Positions 6,485-11,194 of a DNA stretch of 11,194 nt are shown one piece after another. The stretch is from the NCBI GenBank assembly GCA_964503895.1, contig CAZDCF010000034.1, positions 1 through 11,194 of the forward strand. Direction: 5' to 3'. Source of the DNA: Nitronereus sp964503895. GTDB taxonomy: Bacteria > Nitrospirota > Nitrospiria > Nitrospirales > UBA8639. The first letter of the stretch is position 1; each line of letters starts with the position of its first letter. A program made the translations under genes and the position numbers. The notes below the pieces were generated by a model that saw only the letters and a program-made list of their open reading frames with translations, was not told where the DNA came from and did no database searches.

Positions 6485-7885
6485 ATGTCTAACGTTTCTC
6501 AATCTCGTGCCCTAAAACCTACATTAGAAACCAGTCGGTCTCTTGCTCTTCGAATACTGCTTAAGGTTGAACGGGGCAACCTTTTTGCCGATGAAGTCTT
6601 TAACCGATTAACTTACAACAGCCAACTTTCGAGAAAGGATCGGGCTTTGGCGTTTGCACTTGTGTGTGGAGTCCTTCGCCATCGCGGGAATCTAGATTGG
6701 CGATTGAATGCCTTGACGATTCGTCCCCTGCAAAGCTTGCCGAACATCATCGTCATGATTCTTCGGCTCGGGGCGTACCAATTACTCCATTTAGATCGAA
6801 TACCAGAATCTGCTGCCGTCAATGAATCCGTAGAATTGGCCAAAACGGTTAAAAGCCGTGATTGGAGTGGAGTGATTAATGGGGTCTTGCGAAGCCTGAT
6901 TCGGCAGGGTGAGCTTTCCAGTCTAGACCCCTCAGATGATCCGGTTGAAGCTCTCTCGATTCTCTACTCATGTCCTACATGGCTGACCGAACGATGGATT
7001 GGGACGTTGGGATTAGACTTAGCAGAGAAGGTCTGTCAGCAATCGATCTCGATCCCCCCTTTGACCATTAGGACTAATACTCTTCGTTGTTCGCGAGAAC
7101 AACTCAAACGGCGACTTCAACGCGAGGGATATATGGTAAGGCGAACCCTCGTGAGCCCCGTTGGCCTCATAATGGATAAATTTGGTCCCTTAACTAACCT
7201 GAAGCCATTAGAGGAGGGATGGTGTTATGTTGAGGATGAGGCTGCACAATTAGTCCCCTTTCTGTTGGATGTTCAGCCTGGTCAGCGATTATTGGATGCC
7301 TGTGCCGCGCCTGGAGGAAAATCCACCCACTTGGCTGCGTTGATGCGCAATGAAGGAGAAATTGTGTCTATGGATCGAAGTGGTCAGCGATTAAAAACCC
7401 TGAGAGAAAACATGGGGGGATTGGGCATCACCTGTATTCGTCCTAAGATTGGAACGTGGGCTGAAAATGTAAAATTCCCTTCGTCGCTTTCTTCTGTGTT
7501 GGAAGAGGGCTTTGATGGTATTCTTGTGGATGCTCCTTGCTCAGGGTTGGGAGTGTTGCGGCGCCACCCGGAGGCCAAGTGGCAAAAAACTAATCAATGG
7601 TTATTTAAGCACCAAAGGATACAGGGAGAGATCCTCCATCGAGTGAGCACTTACTTGAGACCTGGCGGAGTCTTAGTCTATAGTGCCTGCTCGACAGAGC
7701 CTGAGGAAACTCTTCACGTGATTTCACGGTTTTGCCAGGACCATCCGGAGTTTCAGCATGAAAGTGCGCTTCCTTTTCTTCCTCCTGGGAGTGAAGACCT
7801 TATCAATTTGGATGGAAATCTCATGACACTCGGATCTGTCCATGATATGGATGGATTTTTTGCAGCACGTCTTCGAAGGACTTAG
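6485..7885 (+). CDS. rsmB: 16S rRNA (cytosine(967)-C(5))-methyltransferase RsmB (Sun/Fmu)
   Basis: The enzyme methylates C967 of 16S rRNA using S-adenosylmethionine. The protein has 466 residues, a little longer than the E. coli protein (429). The N-terminal half is a NusB-like RNA-binding domain (about 16-142, with RKDRALAFALVCGVLRHRG at 50-68 and NGVLR at 132-136). The C-terminal half is a Rossmann methyltransferase: SAM motif DACAAPGGKS (271-280), motif IV DAPCSGLG (349-356, with Cys352), and the catalytic cysteine C402 in VYSACST. The end MDGFFAARL (455-463) fits the family's usual DGFF ending. Motif VI usually reads STCS; the alanine here does not remove the nucleophile. The stop lies 3 nt before rpe, so the two are surely in one operon. 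The ATG at 6485 has only a weak upstream site. Confidence 0.95.
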   Translation: MSNVSQSRALKPTLETSRSLALRILLKVERGNLFADEVFNRLTYNSQLSRKDRALAFALVCGVLRHRGNLDWRLNALTIRPLQSLPNIIVMILRLGAYQLLHLDRIPESAAVNESVELAKTVKSRDWSGVINGVLRSLIRQGELSSLDPSDDPVEALSILYSCPTWLTERWIGTLGLDLAEKVCQQSISIPPLTIRTNTLRCSREQLKRRLQREGYMVRRTLVSPVGLIMDKFGPLTNLKPLEEGWCYVEDEAAQLVPFLLDVQPGQRLLDACAAPGGKSTHLAALMRNEGEIVSMDRSGQRLKTLRENMGGLGITCIRPKIGTWAENVKFPSSLSSVLEEGFDGILVDAPCSGLGVLRRHPEAKWQKTNQWLFKHQRIQGEILHRVSTYLRPGGVLVYSACSTEPEETLHVISRFCQDHPEFQHESALPFLPPGSEDLINLDGNLMTLGSVHDMDGFFAARLRRT

Positions 7886-7888
7886 TGC

Positions 7889-8569
7889 ATGAATGCTCGA
7901 CCGATAAAAATAGCACCGTCTATTCTTTCGTCAAACTTTGCTCGTCTTGCCGATGAAGTAGCGGCTGTTGAAGCCGCAGGCGCAGACTTTCTTCATGTCG
8001 ACGTCATGGATGGTCATTTTGTCCCAAACTTAACGGTGGGGCCGCTGATTGTGGAATCTCTTCGCAAGGTCACGTCGTTGCCGCTTGATGTTCATCTCAT
8101 GATCACGAATACAGATGCCTTTATTCCAAAATTTGCACAGGCTGGTGCGAATTACCTCACGGTTCACACGGAAACCTGTCCGCACCTGCGTCGCACAATG
8201 CAGCTAATCAAAGAACATGGCGTAAAAGCTGGGGTGACCCTTAAACCATCCACCTCTTTAGCTACTCTTGAGGAAGTCATCGCGGACGCTGACATTGTGT
8301 TAATCATGTCCGTAAATCCTGGATTTGGCGGTCAAAAATTCATCCCGGAGGTTCTTGATAAAATCGCTCGAGCGCGAGATTTGATTGTTCGGACAGGTAG
8401 CCAGGCCTTACTCGAGGTAGATGGCGGGATCAAGGTAGATAACGCGGCTGAGGTCATCAAGGCTGGGGCCGACGTGTTAGTAGCCGGATCAGCTATTTTT
8501 AATAGTCCGAATTATGCTGAAACGATTCAAGCATTTCGTACAGCGGTTCATGCCCCTTTACCTTCGTGA
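7889..8569 (+). CDS. rpe: Ribulose-phosphate 3-epimerase
   Basis: This metal-dependent TIM-barrel enzyme interconverts ribulose 5-phosphate and xylulose 5-phosphate in the pentose-phosphate and Calvin cycles. The protein has 226 residues, the normal length. The family signatures are IAPSILSSNF (8-17), LHVDVMDGHFVPN (35-47), DVHLMI (67-72), NPGFGGQ (143-149), EVDGGI (176-181) and ADVLVAGSAIF (194-204). The expected metal ligands are H36, D38, H69 and D178, of which D38 and D178 also act as the acid/base pair; all are present. AAGGA at 7876-7880, inside the last rsmB codons, lies 8 nt before the ATG. Only 3 nt separate it from rsmB and 6 nt from pheS, so it shares their transcript. No carbon-fixation gene is visible in the window to choose between pathways. 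Confidence 0.97.
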   Translation: MNARPIKIAPSILSSNFARLADEVAAVEAAGADFLHVDVMDGHFVPNLTVGPLIVESLRKVTSLPLDVHLMITNTDAFIPKFAQAGANYLTVHTETCPHLRRTMQLIKEHGVKAGVTLKPSTSLATLEEVIADADIVLIMSVNPGFGGQKFIPEVLDKIARARDLIVRTGSQALLEVDGGIKVDNAAEVIKAGADVLVAGSAIFNSPNYAETIQAFRTAVHAPLPS

Positions 8570-8575
8570 ATTCCC

Positions 8576-10135
8576 ATGAATGCCAAGGCTTTGTACGATA
8601 GTCTCCATCCCCTCGAGGTTCATCTTCTTGCTGCGTTGTTTTCTGAATCGACTGCGCTGTCTGATGCGAAGTTTGTGGAACTCACGCCTCTCGATCCTTC
8701 ACAGATTAGTATGGCTTTGGGTTGGCTCCAAGCGAAAAAGTTTATTCAGATCGAATCCGAGACGAGTACCTTCTTTGTTGGTTTAACCTGGGTCGGTGAG
8801 GGGTATTTATCAAGCGGGTCTCCGGCGGAGTGGATACTTCAATCTTGTACTGAAGCTGCCACAAGCGGGAATTCTCTAACGGTTAAAGATTTACAAGACA
8901 AAGATCAATTTCAACCTACGGAATTGAGCCGCGCGATTGGCCTGCTTAAAAAAGAAGGCGCTATCCAGATGGTTGCTGGCGGGGCCATTGAGGCCACGGG
9001 TACACCAAGCCCCACCGCCGAAAAAATCAAAATTTTATTGAAACAACTTGATTCTTCTACCTCAGGTTTATCCTCTTTTTCCTCTGACGATCAACATCTT
9101 CTTAAACAGTTTTCTGTTAAACGTGGAAATGCGAAAGAGCCCTTTCGAATTGAAGAACGCGTGGAACGGACCTACACCCTTACCAATGATGGCCAAGCCG
9201 TAGCCAAGATTTGTCGCCCAGGTGATACGGAAGAGATTTCACAACTTACTCCGGATATGCTCAAAGATGGAACCTGGCGCAATAAACCCTTTCGAAAATA
9301 TACGATTAATCTATCCCCGCCACGGATTGCACCTGGTCGTCGCCATCCCTATCGGGAATTTCTCGATCTTGTGAAACACCGTTTGGTGAGTATGGGCTTT
9401 CAGGAAATGCGTGGGCCCTTGGTGGAAACGGAGTTTTGGGATATGGATGCTTTGTACATGCCACAATTTCATCCGGCTCGGGCGATCCACGATGTGTATT
9501 TTGTGAAAAATCCAACTCATGCCGATAAAATTGCTGAACCGTTTCTTTCCCGCGTGGCTGAAGCGCATGAAAACGGAAGTTCTGTGGGTTCCACGGGTTG
9601 GGGTTATCAATATGATCGAGAACGTGCCCGTCGGCTGATCTTGCGAAGTCAGGGTACAGCCGTATCAGCTAGGACTTTAGCCGCGAATCCCTTGATACCG
9701 GGGAAATACTTTTCTATCGCTCGATGTTTTCGCTATGACCAAGTTGATGCCACGCATGCCACTGACTTTTTTCAAGTTGAAGGCATTGTGCTTGGTAAAG
9801 ACATTAACTTCCGCACACTCCTCGGCCTCCTGACCCTCTTTGCCAAAGAGATGGCTCAGGCCAAAGAGAGCAAATTTTTACCAGCGTATTTTCCTTTTAC
9901 CGAACCATCTGTTGAGTTGCATGTTCGGCATCCAAGACTTGGATGGATGGAATTGGGTGGGGCCGGATTGTTTCGACCAGAAGTAACGAATCCGCTGGGT
10001 GTTACCGTTCCCGTCATTGCCTGGGGATTAGGTCTGGATCGAATGGCGATGATGGCACTTGAACTTCATGATATTAGAGACCTTTTCTCGGTTGACCTGG
10101 AAAAGGTCCGTGCGATGCGTGGACGTTTTTCCTAG
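8576..10135 (+). CDS. pheS: Phenylalanine-tRNA ligase alpha subunit, archaeal/eukaryotic type
   Basis: The catalytic subunit of phenylalanyl-tRNA synthetase charges tRNA-Phe as an alpha2-beta2 enzyme with PheT. At 519 residues it is far longer than the usual bacterial PheS (about 330-350). An N-terminal region (1 to about 180) resembles the winged-helix domains of archaeal/eukaryotic subunits. Class II motifs are present: motif 1 with GRRHP (254-258), motif 2 YFSIARCFRY (378-387) followed by DATHATDFFQVEG (391-403), YFPFTEPSVE (438-447), GLFRPE (464-469), AWGLGLDR motif 3 (482-489) and DIRDL (499-503). FRPE, AWGL and the DATH...QVEG form are typical of the archaeal/eukaryotic branch. The usual THTT loop before SAR is SQGT here (358-361). 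It begins 6 nt after rpe without a clear ribosome binding site, so translation is probably coupled. pheT follows after an unusual 305-nt gap. Confidence 0.95.
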   Translation: MNAKALYDSLHPLEVHLLAALFSESTALSDAKFVELTPLDPSQISMALGWLQAKKFIQIESETSTFFVGLTWVGEGYLSSGSPAEWILQSCTEAATSGNSLTVKDLQDKDQFQPTELSRAIGLLKKEGAIQMVAGGAIEATGTPSPTAEKIKILLKQLDSSTSGLSSFSSDDQHLLKQFSVKRGNAKEPFRIEERVERTYTLTNDGQAVAKICRPGDTEEISQLTPDMLKDGTWRNKPFRKYTINLSPPRIAPGRRHPYREFLDLVKHRLVSMGFQEMRGPLVETEFWDMDALYMPQFHPARAIHDVYFVKNPTHADKIAEPFLSRVAEAHENGSSVGSTGWGYQYDRERARRLILRSQGTAVSARTLAANPLIPGKYFSIARCFRYDQVDATHATDFFQVEGIVLGKDINFRTLLGLLTLFAKEMAQAKESKFLPAYFPFTEPSVELHVRHPRLGWMELGGAGLFRPEVTNPLGVTVPVIAWGLGLDRMAMMALELHDIRDLFSVDLEKVRAMRGRFS

Positions 10136-10440
10136 TGGTTTTATTGTACGGATGTTTTAAACACAGTCGGCATGAGTCGGAGATGGTAAAAGGTTTTGTA
10201 AACTCAGAAATTTCGTCCGGTTATTCTCGCCAACACAGGGTCAGGCAATTGCTTGCTACGTTCCAACTCGGGAATCCACATTGTCACGCTCTTTGTTTGA
10301 GGGAAAACATTAAAAATTGGATATCTGCTTACAACTGTGGCAATGGCGGACGATAAGTGAAAGGCATTAACCTCATTCAAAGAGTTTTATGCACCATAGG
10401 GACGATAATACTTAAACTTTCATACATGAGCTAACATAAA
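10136..10440 (+). other. 305-nt gap between pheS and pheT without a convincing gene
   Basis: This stretch holds no RNA gene, terminator or clear promoter that I can support. A 73-codon frame starts with GTG at 10135, sharing its G with the pheS stop (TAGTG), and ends at 10356. Its product is cysteine- and histidine-rich without recognisable domains, so it is more likely chance than a gene. Small features are the dyad TGTTT-T-AAACA (10153-10163) and the hexamer AGTCGG repeated twice 10 bp apart just after it. The composition resembles non-coding DNA rather than the neighbouring genes. Confidence 0.5.
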
Positions 10441-11194
10441 ATGCCAACAATTTCGATTTTTCATAAAGATTTTGAATCCCTCCTAGGCCAATCGGCTTCG
10501 ATTGATCAAATCGAAAGTTGGTTGACTCTGGTGAAAGGTGAATTGAAAGACCACATCCCAGCCACTGGCGAAATTCGCGTAGAATTGCAGGATAGTAATC
10601 GTCCAGATACCTGGTGTGTGGAAGGGATTGCCCGACAAATTCGTATTAAAATTCAGGAAGCCCCGGTTCAATATCCCTTCCTTCAAACAAAACAGCGACC
10701 CAAACGAAAGATTTCTGTGGCCAAAGGAATGGAAGCCGTTCGACCGTTTGTCGCCGCTTGCTGTGCCACGGGATATGAAGTTACGGATGAAGGGTTAACT
10801 CAATTGATTCAGGCCCAAGAAAAACTCGCGGATATTTATGGACACAAGCGACAGACCGTCTCCATTGGTTTGTATCGATTATCAAAGATTCAATTTCCTG
10901 TGACGTATGGATTAGTGAAACCAGAGGAAGCGCGTTTCATGCCTCTGGGATTTTCTGAGAAACTAACCCTTAAAGAAATTTTGACAGTTCACCCTAAAGG
11001 GAGCGAGTACGGCTCGATTTTTGCGGGTCACCCATCCCTGCCTTTGTTATGGGACAAAGAAGGGCAAATTCTTTCGTTTCCCCCAATCATTAATAGTCGA
11101 GAAATCGGAGAAGTTCAAATTGGGGATTCTGATTTATTGGTTGAAGTGACAGGAACAGATTTGAGGATGGTGTTGTTAACCTTAAATATCTTTG
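10441..11194 (+). CDS. pheT: Phenylalanine-tRNA ligase beta subunit, archaeal/eukaryotic type, N-terminal part cut by the window edge
   Basis: The tRNA-binding and editing subunit of phenylalanyl-tRNA synthetase, the partner of the upstream pheS. I read 251 open codons from ATG 10441 to the window end. The N-terminal block QDSNRPDTWCVEGIAR (50-65) and the following B3/B4 editing region, with QEKLADIYGHKR (126-137), SIGLY (141-145), LTLKEIL (175-181), HPKGSEYG (184-191), FPPIINS (213-219) and LLVEVTGTD (232-240), match the archaeal/eukaryotic beta subunit. The bacterial form instead starts with an OB-fold tRNA-binding EMAP-like domain, which is absent here. So both subunits come from the same branch. 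A stop codon lies 9 nt before the ATG in frame, which fixes the start region, though no Shine-Dalgarno is evident. Separation from pheS by 305 nt leaves open whether it has its own promoter. Confidence 0.94.
   Translation, partial: MPTISIFHKDFESLLGQSASIDQIESWLTLVKGELKDHIPATGEIRVELQDSNRPDTWCVEGIARQIRIKIQEAPVQYPFLQTKQRPKRKISVAKGMEAVRPFVAACCATGYEVTDEGLTQLIQAQEKLADIYGHKRQTVSIGLYRLSKIQFPVTYGLVKPEEARFMPLGFSEKLTLKEILTVHPKGSEYGSIFAGHPSLPLLWDKEGQILSFPPIINSREIGEVQIGDSDLLVEVTGTDLRMVLLTLNIF

Noticed and set aside
9306..9610. Minus-strand frames of about 69 and 99 codons inside pheS
   Set aside because: They are shadows of the conserved pheS coding sequence with no independent evidence.
10483..10798. Small frames on both strands within pheT
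   Set aside because: They lie within the well-matched pheT frame and are explained by it.
1..11194. tRNA genes, CRISPR arrays, insertion sequences, toxin-antitoxin or defence systems
   Set aside because: I looked on both strands and saw no cloverleaf-like arms, regularly spaced repeats, transposase motifs or terminal inverted repeats. The content is core metabolism.

Overview
The window is a stretch of bacterial chromosome, AT-leaning to balanced in composition by eye, carrying mostly core metabolic and translation genes. I see no phage, transposon, CRISPR or tRNA/rRNA gene. The species cannot be fixed from the sequence. The most informative clue is a phenylalanyl-tRNA synthetase of the archaeal/eukaryotic type, which only some bacterial lineages carry (spirochaetes are the textbook case). 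Combined with a complete nickel-pincer cofactor larC, an acyl-CoA-type desaturase and a DXP-type vitamin B6 gene, this suggests a free-living Gram-negative-like bacterium; a Nitrospirota-like lineage is only a guess.

Layout. Positions 1-639 (minus) hold the N-terminal 213 codons of a membrane fatty-acid desaturase that runs off the left edge, with its own promoter at 709-739 flanked by a 9-bp direct repeat. Positions 865-1218 (minus) encode a small zinc-ribbon membrane protein of unknown role. From a near-consensus promoter at 1250-1279, gpsA (1322-2362) and larB (2401-3153) run rightward. A minus-strand secreted protein gene (3328-3867, TTG start set by a strong ribosome binding site) sits between larB and larC (4119-5288). 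Its upstream region, shared with larC, holds two inverted repeats.

Then pdxA (5392-6417), rsmB (6485-7885), rpe (7889-8569) and pheS (8576-10135) follow on the plus strand. The last three are separated by only 3 and 6 nt and are almost certainly one transcript. A 305-nt gap with no convincing gene separates pheS from pheT (10441 to the right edge, incomplete).

How the genes work together. LarB and LarC are the first and last enzymes of nickel-pincer nucleotide synthesis; LarE and any client racemase must lie elsewhere. GpsA and the desaturase both supply membrane phospholipid synthesis, and PdxA supplies pyridoxal phosphate. Rpe serves the pentose-phosphate or Calvin cycle. RsmB and PheST serve the ribosome and tRNA charging. 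No obviously new multi-gene system is present. The points most worth a second look are the archaeal-type PheRS with an altered phenylalanine-binding loop (SQGT where THTT is usual), the odd pheS-pheT gap, the lar pair split by a reverse-strand gene, and the small uncharacterised proteins.
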